Assembly: GCA_004213555.1 (NCBI GenBank)
Contig: SHAP01000012.1
Span: forward strand, 1 to 58,648
From: Phycisphaeraceae bacterium
GTDB taxonomy: Bacteria; Planctomycetota; Phycisphaerae; Phycisphaerales; SM1A02
DNA length: 58,648 bases
Direction of reading: 5' to 3'
The notes beneath the pieces were generated by a model that was not told where the DNA came from, ran no database searches, and worked only from the letters and a program-made list of their open reading frames with translations. Shown in pieces: positions 8,396 through 17,380 of the stretch. Both the position numbers and the translations under genes were made by a program. Within the stretch, counting starts at the first letter, position 1; every line of letters starts with the position of its first letter.

Positions 8396-9793
8396 TCAAC
8401 CAAGCAAAATATCTTTGGCCACCTCACCATGGACATCGGTCAACCGGAAGTCTCGACCAGCATGCTGGTAGGTCAAGCGTTCGTGGTTTAAACCGAGCAT
8501 GTGCAGAATGGTGGCGTGCCAATCGTGGATGTGCATCCGCCCATCCACCGCCTCCCGGCCAAGGGGATCGGTCGCGCCATAGACCATGCCACCCCGCACC
8601 CCACCACCGGCCATCCACATGGAGAAGCCTTTGTTGTTGTGGTCGCGGCCGTCGGTGCCTTGAGCGTCTGGAGTACGGCCAAACTCGCCACCCCAAATCA
8701 CCAGCGTGTCTTCGAGCAAACCACGCTGCGCGAGATCGGTCAACAAGCCCGCAATCGGCCGGTCAATGGAAGTGCACTGGTTGGTGAGTTCCTCCCGCAA
8801 ATTTCGGTGGGTGTCCCAACCGCCAAAGCCCACTTCGACAAATCGAACCCCAGCTTCTGCCATTCGGCGGGCGGCGAGACACTGCCGGCCAAAAACGCTC
8901 GTGGCTTCATCGTCCAACCCGTACAAGTCGCGGATTGATTGAGGTTCTTTGGCCACATCAATGACTTCGGGGAGGGTGTCTTGCATGCGAAATGCAAGCT
9001 CGTAAGCGCTGATCATGCCCTCAATGCCCTCATGCGAACCACCAGCATCGCGAAGTGCGGCTTGATTCAGAGCCTGGATCAAATCCAGCTGCTCTCTTTG
9101 GGCCGCCCGCGTGAGGCGGGAGGACTCCAAGTTTGGCATGGCTTCGACTTCGCGTCCTTGTCGCAAGCGACGGCCGCCCAAATCCATTCGGGTGCCTTGA
9201 TAGTGAGCCGGCAAAAACGCTGCCCCATAGTTCTGCGCATTTCGTGGCGGATTTAAGGCAACGAATCCAGGCAGATTCGCATTTTCGGTCCCCAGCCCGT
9301 ACAAAGACCAAGAACCCAATGAAGGTCGCACAAATTGGGTGGAACCCGTATGCATTTGTACCCGAGCTTGAGCATGGGCCGGGATGTCGGTGTGCATCCC
9401 ATTCAACACACACAGTCGGTCCGCATGGGGTGCAAGGTTGGGAAACAGTTCGCTGATTGGGATACCGCTGTCACCATGCTGCTCAAATTTGAAAGGTGAT
9501 CCCAGCAATCGGCGGTTCCGATTGCCACGCTGGCCGTCGAGCCGAGAAAGTTCTGGCTTAAAATCAAAGGTGTCAACATGTGAAGGCGCGCCTTCCATGA
9601 ACAGAAAAATAACTCTCTTTGCGGTGGCTTGGTGGTGCGTGGCTCGTGGTGCGAGGGGATTTGAATCATCCAAAAGCCCTTGTCCAAAAGCCAGCTGTGA
9701 AAAGCCGAGCATTCCGAAGCCACAGGAAAGACCTTGAAGCATGTCCCGACGGGTGCAGAAGCCGGTTTGCATGCGGTTGGAGCACAATTCCAT
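8396..9793 (-). CDS. DUF1501 family exported protein
   Basis: The 465 residues match DUF1501, a sulfatase-like fold (alkaline phosphatase superfamily) that is greatly expanded in planctomycetes. The N-terminus has TRRDMLQG followed by a hydrophobic stretch ending LAFGQ, a Tat-like signal. Internal motifs FMEGAPSHVDTFD, GGWDTH, IWGGEFGRTP and GRDHN are those expected of the family. The start is supported by AAGGAG seven bases upstream. It follows the DUF1549/DUF1553 gene after 11 bases; the two are usually neighbours and thought to act together outside the cytoplasm, but their substrate is unknown. Confidence 0.9.
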   Translation of the reverse strand: MELCSNRMQTGFCTRRDMLQGLSCGFGMLGFSQLAFGQGLLDDSNPLAPRATHHQATAKRVIFLFMEGAPSHVDTFDFKPELSRLDGQRGNRNRRLLGSPFKFEQHGDSGIPISELFPNLAPHADRLCVLNGMHTDIPAHAQARVQMHTGSTQFVRPSLGSWSLYGLGTENANLPGFVALNPPRNAQNYGAAFLPAHYQGTRMDLGGRRLRQGREVEAMPNLESSRLTRAAQREQLDLIQALNQAALRDAGGSHEGIEGMISAYELAFRMQDTLPEVIDVAKEPQSIRDLYGLDDEATSVFGRQCLAARRMAEAGVRFVEVGFGGWDTHRNLREELTNQCTSIDRPIAGLLTDLAQRGLLEDTLVIWGGEFGRTPDAQGTDGRDHNNKGFSMWMAGGGVRGGMVYGATDPLGREAVDGRMHIHDWHATILHMLGLNHERLTYQHAGRDFRLTDVHGEVAKDILLG

Positions 9794-9804
9794 GACAAGT
9801 CTCC

Positions 9805-12594
9805 TTAGGGTCGGTACAAGAAATCAGCCGAGGCAAACAAAGCTTGGACCAAGGCGCTCCACGCCGCGGTCCGTGCATCCAGCGTCGCAGAACGCGTCGT
9901 GCGAAATTCACGGCTCAGCATATTGGATGGGAAATTGGAGAATCGATCACGTGCGTCCAGCAAGCGGCGCAAGCGTTCAGGAAATCTTGGATCGTTTTGT
10001 GCAATCCCTTGGCGACGAAGTCGATTCAATTGACGCTCTACCGACCGAGGCAATGTCTCGGCCTCAACAAGCGGTCGCAGCCGATCAAATTGCACGGGGG
10101 GGGCACCCATCTCACGCATCGATCGATCAGAAAGTTCTTGAGTCGCATCAGGGGCCAGTCGTCTCAAACGCGACACCGACCATTGATCGGCTGGGTTCAG
10201 AGACTCAAACGCACTGTCTTTGGCATGCAATAGCGCAACATCATGCAGGAATGTCATGGCCGATTGCTGCTCTGATTCTGTTGGATCCCGTCCCAAGGTG
10301 CGGCGAAAGACTTCGTGAATATGCTGCACGTCGTTGCGTGTCGTTTGCAGAACTTGCAGCGCCAGCGCATCCGCCCGACCAACCACAAACTCATCGTTCA
10401 GCAACTGCAATGCTTGGGTGGGCACGTTGGTCTCGTCTCGAATTCCGGTCACAAAGGACGGGTCCGCGCCATCAAAGGCGGCCAAAAATTCGGCAGGAGT
10501 TCCCCGGAAACTGGGCAGATACACTGAGCGATGGTGGTCGGGACCCGAGAGCTCGGCTTGCAATTGTCCCAAACGTGCCGAACCAGAAGAAAATGAGACC
10601 GGTGACCCTTCCGGACGATCTGAAATCAACTCGCCGGAAGCCATCAGCATGCCGTCTCGAATCGCCTCCGCGGGCAACCTGCGTGGAGTCGAACGCCAAT
10701 ACATCTTGTTGTCCGGATCTTTTGCGTAGGCGGCCGCTTGGTGATCGTTCGACAAACCCCAGGCTCTGGACAACACAATCTCACGAATCAAGCCGTCGGT
10801 GCTCCAGTTCAACTCCATAAGCCTCGTGGCCAACTTGTCCAAGAGTTCAGGATGCGAGGGCAACTGTCCAGAGACCCCAAAATTATCTGGCGTCGCCACC
10901 AACGGTCGACCCATCAGATGCAACCAAATGCGATTGGCCCAAACACGAGCGGTCAGTGTGTTCTGCGTCCCGGTAATCCATTGGGCCAATTCAAGCCGGC
11001 CGGACTGGTTTGGATTGATTTCAGGTGCCGTTGAACCAGCCAACATGCTGGGCACACCCCGCTTGACCAGTCGGCGGGGTTCATCGAGTTCTCCCCGAGC
11101 CAAGAATCGACTGTGGATTGGAACACGGCGATCCACCACCCCCATGGCTTTGCGTTCGGAGGTCAACAAACGCCCTTGCCCGTCGTACCGGTCCAGAACC
11201 GTCTGGACGTTCTCGGCATTTTGTTGGTTGTTTCGAATTTGTGCGGGATTGACGCGCTCGCGGCCTTCGACCAACAACCGCTCCGTCAATCGCTCAACAT
11301 TGGCCTCGCTTCGTTCCCTTGAACGCTCCAAAAACGTTCGCATCGCCAACGGCAAGTCAGCGCCATGGGAAACCTCAGCAGCTTCTGGCAATGGAACCAG
11401 CGCCGAGGGCATCCGATTGCCTGGACCCGCCAAAGTGCCGAACAACGTCTCGGTACTTTCAAATATTCCTTTGACCGCGTAGTAGTCGGACTGAGGAATG
11501 GGGTCGTACTTGTGGTCATGGCATCGCGCGCAAGCCACAGTGATTCCCAGGATGCCTTGTGAAAAAGCATCAATCTGTTCATCGATCAAGTCTGCCTGAA
11601 ACTCGCGTCGGCTCCGGGTGTTGTGTCCCTTTGCTCCAATTGCCAGATACCCAGTCGCGATCAGATTGTGAGCGCGTTCGGTTGCATCTTGTGAGTCAAG
11701 CAAATCGCCGGCCAATTGTTTGATGATGAACTCATCAAATGGCACGTCTTGATCAAACGCCTCGATCACCCAGTCTCGGTAACGCCATGCGTTGGCATAA
11801 GCCACGTCATTTTCCCGACCACTTGACTCTGCGTACCGGGCCACGTCCAGCCAATGCCGTCCCCAATGCTCAGCGTGGGCAGGAGAGGCCAGCAAATCAT
11901 CGACGTAAGAAGCAAATGCATTGGGACTTTCATCAACAAGCAACGCATCAAGGCGTTGGGAGTTGGCGGGAAGACCCGTCAGATCCAAACTCGCGCGGCG
12001 AGCCCGAGTGCGCAGATCGGCATCTGGATTGGGGGCGATACCCGCCGACTCAAGTTCAGCCAAAACAAACCGATCGATGACTCCGTTCGGCCAACTTCCA
12101 TCTTGGACCACGGGAGATTCAGGATTCACAATCGGTTGAAAAGACCAGTGGTCGTGCAGCGCGTTTGGATCGAAACCCTTTGAGAGATCAATATCCTCTT
12201 CTCCTACGGCGACATCCGCTGGAACGCGAGGGTCAGGCGCCCCCATCCGGACCCACTCTTCGAAGTATCGAATGGTGTGATCGGGCAACTTCCGCCGCGG
12301 AGGCATGGAGTATTCATCGTCCTCCCAACGAATGGCTTGAATGAGCAGACTCGCGTCGGGATCACCGGGCAAGATCGCGGGACCAGCAGCGCCCCCTGTC
12401 AGCAAATCAATCTTGGTGTCCAACCTCAAGCCCCCTCGGGCCTTTCCGGCATCCTTGGAGTGACAGCCGTAACAGTGGTCCACCAGAACTGGGCGGATAT
12501 GTGTCTCGAAGAATTCAGTCTCTTCAGGACGCAAATCACCGGTCTCAAGGATGGCCGGAACAAGCAGAGCTGAGATCATCACGGTCATCTTCAT
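9805..12594 (-). CDS. Planctomycete cytochrome-c-like protein, PSCyt1-PSCyt2 (DUF1549)-PSD1 (DUF1553)
   Basis: A 929-residue exported protein. A short hydrophobic leader is followed by a cytochrome-c-like domain with CYGCH (about residues 42-46) and MPPRRKLP, the pattern called Planctomycete cytochrome C (PSCyt1). DUF1549 follows, with HWGRHWLDVARYAES and a second CxxCH in CARCHDHKYDPI. DUF1553 forms the C-terminus (NRIWLHLMGRPLV, NFGVSGQLPSHPELLD, and LNDEFV). Together with the DUF1501 protein this is a typical planctomycete pair; carbohydrate or sulfated-polysaccharide processing has been proposed for such pairs, without firm proof. Divergent from the phosphatase gene, with 68 bases between start codons. 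Confidence 0.92.
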   Translation of the reverse strand: MKMTVMISALLVPAILETGDLRPEETEFFETHIRPVLVDHCYGCHSKDAGKARGGLRLDTKIDLLTGGAAGPAILPGDPDASLLIQAIRWEDDEYSMPPRRKLPDHTIRYFEEWVRMGAPDPRVPADVAVGEEDIDLSKGFDPNALHDHWSFQPIVNPESPVVQDGSWPNGVIDRFVLAELESAGIAPNPDADLRTRARRASLDLTGLPANSQRLDALLVDESPNAFASYVDDLLASPAHAEHWGRHWLDVARYAESSGRENDVAYANAWRYRDWVIEAFDQDVPFDEFIIKQLAGDLLDSQDATERAHNLIATGYLAIGAKGHNTRSRREFQADLIDEQIDAFSQGILGITVACARCHDHKYDPIPQSDYYAVKGIFESTETLFGTLAGPGNRMPSALVPLPEAAEVSHGADLPLAMRTFLERSRERSEANVERLTERLLVEGRERVNPAQIRNNQQNAENVQTVLDRYDGQGRLLTSERKAMGVVDRRVPIHSRFLARGELDEPRRLVKRGVPSMLAGSTAPEINPNQSGRLELAQWITGTQNTLTARVWANRIWLHLMGRPLVATPDNFGVSGQLPSHPELLDKLATRLMELNWSTDGLIREIVLSRAWGLSNDHQAAAYAKDPDNKMYWRSTPRRLPAEAIRDGMLMASGELISDRPEGSPVSFSSGSARLGQLQAELSGPDHHRSVYLPSFRGTPAEFLAAFDGADPSFVTGIRDETNVPTQALQLLNDEFVVGRADALALQVLQTTRNDVQHIHEVFRRTLGRDPTESEQQSAMTFLHDVALLHAKDSAFESLNPADQWSVSRLRRLAPDATQELSDRSMREMGAPPVQFDRLRPLVEAETLPRSVERQLNRLRRQGIAQNDPRFPERLRRLLDARDRFSNFPSNMLSREFRTTRSATLDARTAAWSALVQALFASADFLYRP

Positions 12595-12662
12595 CTATTC
12601 TTTCGTCCAAAGTGCCAAACTCCATCCCCGAAAATGGGTCACTTTCCCGATACGGTCCTGAG

Positions 12663-13343
12663 ATGCCAAAAAAACAAGTCATTTTGGACTTCGATTCCAC
12701 GCTATGTGCCGTGGAAAGCCTCGATGCCCTTGCCGACATGGTTTTGGCCGACGATCCAGACTCTGAAGCCAAAGTGGCGGAAATCGAACGTTTGACCAGC
12801 CTTGGCATGTCTGGCGAACTGCCGCTCTCGGAGAGTCTGGCCCGCAGACTCGCCATCCTCACCTTCAATCGAGGCCACGTTGAACGTCTGGTGGAGTCAC
12901 TCCGCCAGAAATTAACTCCAGGTTTGGTTGCAGACCATCAGTGGATCTTCGACCACGGGGAACATTTGCATGTCGTCTCCGGCGGTTTTGTGGATTGGAT
13001 TGTCCCAGTCCTCACTCCATTTGGGTTTCGAACCGAACAGATCCACGCCAACGTGTTGTTCTGGGATGCGGATGTTTGTGTTGGGTTTGATCAACACCAT
13101 CCCTTGTCACGAAACGGCGGGAAGCCAGAAGTTGTTCAACAACTCGGGTTGGGACCAAACATGGGAACAATTGCTGTGGGCGATGGCATCAGTGATTTGG
13201 AACTCAAACGGACCGGGCATGTGGATCAATTCGTTGCCTTTACCGCCCATGCCTGCCGGGATGTCGTTGTTCGCGAAGCCGACACCGAAGTCTCAAGCTG
13301 GACAGGATTGAGGGAAATCTTGGACCAAGCTTGGACGCCCTAG
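12663..13343 (+). CDS. HAD-family phosphatase, SerB-like
   Basis: Encodes 226 residues. The HAD motif I is DFDSTLCAVESLD (about 8-20), with the nucleophile and acid Asp in DFDST. VVSGGF is motif II, and VGDGISDLEL near the end is motif IV. The cap region between motifs I and II fits class IB phosphatases such as phosphoserine phosphatase, so a role in serine synthesis is likely, but related HAD enzymes acting on other small phosphates cannot be excluded. ATG 12663 is chosen because the Lys-rich MPKKQVILDFD start is standard; an upstream in-frame extension has no similarity. Confidence 0.82.
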   Translation: MPKKQVILDFDSTLCAVESLDALADMVLADDPDSEAKVAEIERLTSLGMSGELPLSESLARRLAILTFNRGHVERLVESLRQKLTPGLVADHQWIFDHGEHLHVVSGGFVDWIVPVLTPFGFRTEQIHANVLFWDADVCVGFDQHHPLSRNGGKPEVVQQLGLGPNMGTIAVGDGISDLELKRTGHVDQFVAFTAHACRDVVVREADTEVSSWTGLREILDQAWTP

Positions 13344-13446
13344 CGTCGACTTCAACCACACCATGACAAGCCAGACCGCTGGTGAGACGAAGACCTCGAA
13401 ATAAACCAGGACACCTGCCGCGGGTTTGAGAAATCACAACCCCGTC

Positions 13447-13469
13447 AAAAGACAGAGGACCTCCGTCTT
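13447..13469 (-). terminator. Terminator of the tRNA-Tyr gene
   Basis: Read on the minus strand this is a 9-bp stem (AAGACGGAG with CUCUGUCUU, one G-U pair) with a three-base loop, followed by UU and then a G. It starts a few bases after the 3' end of tRNA-Tyr. Confidence 0.7.
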
Positions 13470-13475
13470 AAGAAA

Positions 13476-13558
13476 TGGGCGTGAGAGGATTCGAACCTCT
13501 GAAGGCGTACGCCAGCAGATTTACAGTCTGCCCCCTTTGGCCACTTGGGTACACGCCC
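13476..13558 (-). tRNA. tRNA-Tyr (anticodon GTA)
   Basis: The minus strand folds into a class II tRNA with a long variable arm, as expected for bacterial tRNA-Tyr. The acceptor stem is GGGCGTG/CACGCCC, the anticodon loop is CTGTAAA with anticodon GTA, and the T arm carries GGTTCGAATCC. The discriminator base is A and CCA is not encoded. Confidence 0.97.
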
Positions 13559-13604
13559 GAATTGTCGACGGCAACGCCGCCAGTTCCCACTTGGGGAAAG
13601 GGCC

Positions 13605-13632
13605 ATTGTAGCGAAACCCGTGCCTGCGTCCA
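13605..13632 (-). promoter_or_regulatory. Candidate promoter of tRNA-Tyr
   Basis: On the minus strand, TACAAT (13605-13610) is a good -10 box and TGGACG (13627-13632) a weak -35 box, 16 bases apart. Transcription would start some 40 bases before the tRNA. Confidence 0.45.
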
Positions 13633-13697
13633 TGATCTGGAATGAAGCAGCGTATGGATTCCCGGACAATCGAAGATCACACCCACGGGTCCCTCGG

Positions 13698-13703
13698 TAG
13701 AAT
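13698..13703 (+). promoter_or_regulatory. Candidate -10 box of tRNA-Thr
   Basis: TAGAAT ends 10 bases before the tRNA 5' end, a normal spacing for a tRNA promoter. The -35 region near 13675-13680 is a poor match to consensus. Confidence 0.4.
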
Positions 13704-13713
13704 TGAACTCCCT

Positions 13714-13786
13714 GCCGCGTTAGCTCAGTTGGTAGAGCAGCTCACTTGTAATGAGCAGGTCATCGGTTCGAGTCCGATACGCGGCT
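13714..13786 (+). tRNA. tRNA-Thr (anticodon TGT)
   Basis: A complete cloverleaf: acceptor GCCGCGT/ACGCGGC, D arm GCTCAGTTGGTAGAGC, anticodon loop CTTGTAA with anticodon TGT, and T arm CGGTTCGAGTCCG. The discriminator base is T and CCA is not encoded. It is divergent from tRNA-Tyr. Confidence 0.97.
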
Positions 13787-13813
13787 TTCCGAAGAATGCC
13801 CATGAAGTTCGCT

Positions 13814-14380
13814 TCAGGAGTTCGAACTGTTTGAGGCGTTGGATCCCACCGGCTCAAGCAATTTTTCGTACGTCGCAAACGCGGCCGTATGACCGGCCAA
13901 TCGCCCTCCCGATCCGCCGATGTCGATGTAGCCCGCCCGCTCATAAAATTTTCGGACCCAGGTCGCATCCCGCGGAACCCGGGCCAAGATGTGCTGTCCC
14001 CCAAGCACCACGGTCTGTTCCTCGGCCCATTTCAGAAGTTTGCTTCCCAAACCCAAACGCCAGTATGGCGGAGCGACAAACAGGGAGCGCACCCGGTGCT
14101 CGTCTTGGGCATCTGGCTCGTCTTCCCACTCTTCGCTGGGCAAACCAAGGGCCGTAAAGCCCAACACCCGACCTTCCAAATTTTGCGCGACCCACGCTTC
14201 ACTGCCCGCACGTCGAAGGATCCGCTGCCATCTTTTTGCTCGAATCGATTCGTCAAGCGACTCCAGAACATGTTGGGGAAGCACTCCGGCGTAGCCCACG
14301 CGCCAACAAGCGGTCTCAATGACGCCCATCGCCCACGTATCTTCGGATTCAGCCCGGCGCAGCAAGACTCCGTCAATCAT
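13814..14380 (-). CDS. GNAT-family N-acetyltransferase
   Basis: A 188-residue acetyltransferase. RSLFVAPPYWRLGLGSKLLKWA contains the acetyl-CoA loop (R-x-x-G-x-G type), and WVRKFYERAGYIDIG is the usual GNAT C-terminal strand. The start is ATG 14378-14380, with GGAG on the minus strand about nine bases upstream; it overlaps the mnmG stop by four bases (ATGA), so it is translated together with mnmG. The acetylated substrate is not evident. Confidence 0.85.
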   Translation of the reverse strand: MIDGVLLRRAESEDTWAMGVIETACWRVGYAGVLPQHVLESLDESIRAKRWQRILRRAGSEAWVAQNLEGRVLGFTALGLPSEEWEDEPDAQDEHRVRSLFVAPPYWRLGLGSKLLKWAEEQTVVLGGQHILARVPRDATWVRKFYERAGYIDIGGSGGRLAGHTAAFATYEKLLEPVGSNASNSSNS

Positions 14381-16356
14381 GTGGGGGCTCCTTTCGAGAC
14401 AGAAGGGTCGCTTGGTCCACGCCGTACCGCAAGGGCCACCAAAGAAAGATCGGTGGGATTCACCCCCGCCAGTCTGGAGGCTTGGCCAAAGGTTCGGGGC
14501 TGAAATTGTTGCAGCACCTCCACGGCCTCCGAACGCAAGCCCGGAATCTGCTGTGGATTGAGCCATTCCGGAATGGGCTTGTTCTCCAGTTCCGCTTGGC
14601 GGCGGGCTTCGGCATCCGCACGTGGCAAGTAACCGGCGTAACGCTGGGCCACAACCGCACGGTCCAATGCAACCGGGCAGATGCTGCTCGAACAATGGCC
14701 TTGAAGATGACCCCGCAACTCCGCAATCTGAACATCAGGTCGTCCCGCCAAATCGCGCAGCAAAGTGCCCTGAATTCGAACCGAATCGAACGCGTTTTCG
14801 ATTTGGTTCCGCTTGGCCATCGCGTCTTGGAAATGTTGCGAGTGCGCATCATCCAGCAGTCCCAGCTGAAGCGCTCGACCACCCAATCGCTCTGAAGCGT
14901 TGTCTGCTCGGAGACGCAACCGATGCTCGGCACGACTGGTAAACATGCGGTAGGGCTCACGAGGGTCCTTGGTGACCAAGTCATCCATCATGACCCCGAT
15001 GTAAGCCTCGTCTCGGCCCAGGCGAATGGGCTCCTCCCCCATCACCCGACGGGCGGCGTTCAAGCCCGCCATCAAACCTTGTCCCCCTGCTTCTTCGTAC
15101 CCAGTGGTCCCATTGATTTGACCAGCCAGAAACAAACCAGGAAGACTCTTGGTTTCACCAGTGGCATCAATCTGCCACGCCGGAACCATGTCGTACTCCA
15201 CCGCGTAACCAGGCTGCAAAATTTCCGCACGTTCACACCCAGGCAATCGTCGGATCATTTCCTTCTGAACGTCCAGCGGCAAGGAGGTGCTGATCCCATT
15301 GGGATACACCGAGTGGGTTGCCAAACCTTCTGGTTCCAAGAACACCAAATGGCTCTCACGATCGGCAAACCGAATCACTTTGTCTTCTATGGACGGGCAA
15401 TACCGCGGGCCTCGACCCTCAATTTCCCCCGTAAACATCGGGGCCCGATCCAAATTTGCCCGGATAAGCTCGTGAATGGCAGGCGTGGTGGCCGTCATTC
15501 GGCATTCCACTTGGGGGAGATGCGGAAATCGGCCCGATGGCATGATGTCCGGGCTGCGATCACTGAAAGGCAATGGAGGGGTGTCACCGTGCTGGGCGTC
15601 CAAAGCAGACCAATCAATCGTTCGACGATCCAGTCGTGGAGGTGTCCCAGTCTTGAGGCGACCAAGCTCGAAGCCCAAACGCTGCAGCACTGCAGAAAGT
15701 GCCGAAGCTGAACCTTCACCGACCCGGCCACCTTCGGTTTTTGCAGAACCGGTATGCATCACCCCACGCAAGAACGTACCCGTCGTCAAGACCACTTGAC
15801 GACTCCTTAGGATTTTTTCTTCACCAGTGGCCAGCCGCTGAAACAACGAATCCGGTCGGGCACCGTCCAAGTATCTGTCCACTGCAGATTCATCTCGTTC
15901 ACAACGAATGGGTGGTGCAGCCAGTTGCACCCCCACCACGCGACCGTCTTCAACCAAGAGATCATCCACACGCGCGACCAACACATCAACACCAGAGACT
16001 TCGCCAATCAAACGCTGCGTCTCCAAGGCGTAGGCATCTTTGTCACATTGGGCTCGGGGCCCACGGACGGCATGGCCTTTCGAGGTGTTCAACATCTTGA
16101 ACATGATTCCGGACGCATCGGCCGCCCGACCCATCAATCCGCCGAGGGCATCAATTTCACGAACGATCTGACCTTTGGCCAAACCACCAATGGCGGGATT
16201 GCAGCTCATGCGTCCAATCCCACCCTCATCCATGGTGAGCAAAGCCACGGTGCCGCGCCCATTCAAAGCGCGAGCGGATGCACGAGCAGCTTCGAGCCCC
16301 GCGTGTCCACCACCGATCACAATGACGTCGTAATTGCCCCGCACCTTGAAAATCAT
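14377..16356 (-). CDS. mnmG: tRNA uridine-5-carboxymethylaminomethyl modification enzyme, FAD subunit
   Basis: MnmG (GidA) works with MnmE to modify U34 of tRNAs that read split codon boxes. Visible motifs: YDVIVIGGGHAGLEAA (FAD-binding Rossmann loop), MSCNPAIGGLAKGQIVREIDALGG, GTFLRGVMHTG, FPHLPQVEC and GYEEAGGQGLMAGLNAA, all highly conserved. The C-terminal helical domain ends GQASRLAGVNPTDLSLV. The start is uncertain: ATG 16356 gives MIFKVRGNYDV, close to the usual spacing before YDV, while ATG 16368 and GTG 16386 are also in frame. The gene is upstream of, and overlaps, the GNAT gene. Confidence 0.95.
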   Translation of the reverse strand: MIFKVRGNYDVIVIGGGHAGLEAARASARALNGRGTVALLTMDEGGIGRMSCNPAIGGLAKGQIVREIDALGGLMGRAADASGIMFKMLNTSKGHAVRGPRAQCDKDAYALETQRLIGEVSGVDVLVARVDDLLVEDGRVVGVQLAAPPIRCERDESAVDRYLDGARPDSLFQRLATGEEKILRSRQVVLTTGTFLRGVMHTGSAKTEGGRVGEGSASALSAVLQRLGFELGRLKTGTPPRLDRRTIDWSALDAQHGDTPPLPFSDRSPDIMPSGRFPHLPQVECRMTATTPAIHELIRANLDRAPMFTGEIEGRGPRYCPSIEDKVIRFADRESHLVFLEPEGLATHSVYPNGISTSLPLDVQKEMIRRLPGCERAEILQPGYAVEYDMVPAWQIDATGETKSLPGLFLAGQINGTTGYEEAGGQGLMAGLNAARRVMGEEPIRLGRDEAYIGVMMDDLVTKDPREPYRMFTSRAEHRLRLRADNASERLGGRALQLGLLDDAHSQHFQDAMAKRNQIENAFDSVRIQGTLLRDLAGRPDVQIAELRGHLQGHCSSSICPVALDRAVVAQRYAGYLPRADAEARRQAELENKPIPEWLNPQQIPGLRSEAVEVLQQFQPRTFGQASRLAGVNPTDLSLVALAVRRGPSDPSVSKGAPT

Positions 16357-16473
16357 CCTAAAGTCCATGACGTGAATTTCGAACACGAGAATGCCGCATC
16401 CGAGATAGAAAAGATTACCGCAGCGCCAACCAAAAGGTTCCCGGTCCTTGCCTCATGGTGGAGCACTTCGGCC

Positions 16474-16830
16474 ATGGGCTGGCAACATGCCCTCGCCGCC
16501 ATCATGGTGGACCCCAACGGGCGGCCGACCGATCCGGAACGGATGGCGTTGCGGCTGGCCTACGTCCCGGAATGTCTCCGTGCAGAACGCGTGGCTGCCC
16601 TCAAACCGCTGCTCCACCGTGTCCTTTTGGAATGCGGGAACCAAGAACTTGTGGTTGACTGCGACGTCACCGATGCTCCGGTGCTGGAGATGCTGAGTCA
16701 ATTCGGCTTTCAGCCCACAGGAACGCCGCCCTACGTCGAGCACGGCCGTACGGTGGAGTGGGTCATGGGGTACATGGATGCCTCGGACGCCAAGGTCGAT
16801 CTCTGTCGACCGAGTAAGGCCTACCCGTAA
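16474..16830 (+). CDS. Small protein of unknown function, possibly a GNAT-like fragment
   Basis: A 118-residue reading frame beginning MGWQHALAAIMVDPNG. Its composition and the pattern of hydrophobic residues (LRLAYVPECLRAERVAALKPLLHRVL, then VLEMLSQFGFQPTG) look like real coding sequence. The ending LSQFGFQPTGTPPYVEHGRTVEWVMGYM resembles the last strand pair of an acetyltransferase, but no acetyl-CoA loop is visible. It is divergent from mnmG, and no in-frame start lies between it and mnmG. I do not assign a function. Confidence 0.55.
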   Translation: MGWQHALAAIMVDPNGRPTDPERMALRLAYVPECLRAERVAALKPLLHRVLLECGNQELVVDCDVTDAPVLEMLSQFGFQPTGTPPYVEHGRTVEWVMGYMDASDAKVDLCRPSKAYP

Positions 16831-17007
16831 AGGCTCGAGATGCAACACAGACTCTTCCCCCCGACATCCTTCCAGGACCAGCCCGCCTCGCAGCACGCGA
16901 AGGGCCGATAATCCGTGTTCCAAGATGCGGTTGTGCTCGAATTTTGACGCAATCGTCATGCGGCAGATCCGAATTGAGGCTTGCAGGCAAATCGGGGTTG
17001 TCGTAGG

Positions 17008-17340
17008 ATGTCGGATTCCCCGGAGACCCAGACCATGCCGGTTACACCGAACGCAGAAAACACCTTCACCATCGTCCGTCGCCCTCTGAAAGATTCAGAG
17101 CGGAAGACGTTGGAGCGTCTCATGACGATGCAAAAGGACGTCCAGCGAGGACGGACAAAATTGGCAGAACGTCGCGGCCGTGAAAATGTCGTGCACGGCC
17201 GTGGTGGGCGCGACTGGGTGGTCCGAAAGACCGTCACCAAGTTGGTCCACGTGGAGATTGGTCAGACGTTCACCATTCACGTCTCTCACAACATTCTCCC
17301 CGATCTACGCAGCGTCGAGCAATACCTCGAAGTGGCCTAA
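17008..17340 (+). CDS. Small basic protein of unknown function
   Basis: About 110 residues, or 101 if ATG 17035 is used. The middle is rich in Arg, Lys and Glu (RPLKDSERKTLERLMTMQKDVQRG, then TKLAERRGRENV) and is probably helical, followed by a more beta-like C-terminus. There is no signal peptide or membrane segment. The high charge would fit nucleic-acid binding, but no known motif is visible. Confidence 0.6.
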   Translation: MSDSPETQTMPVTPNAENTFTIVRRPLKDSERKTLERLMTMQKDVQRGRTKLAERRGRENVVHGRGGRDWVVRKTVTKLVHVEIGQTFTIHVSHNILPDLRSVEQYLEVA

Positions 17341-17380
17341 GCCGGTTCTTCTGACAAGAACACCTCTTGTCATCCACCGA

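Noticed and set aside
13801..13820. Small hairpin TGAAG-TTCG-CTTCA considered as the tRNA-Thr terminator
   Set aside because: Only five base pairs and no T-run after it; it also overlaps the end of the GNAT gene.
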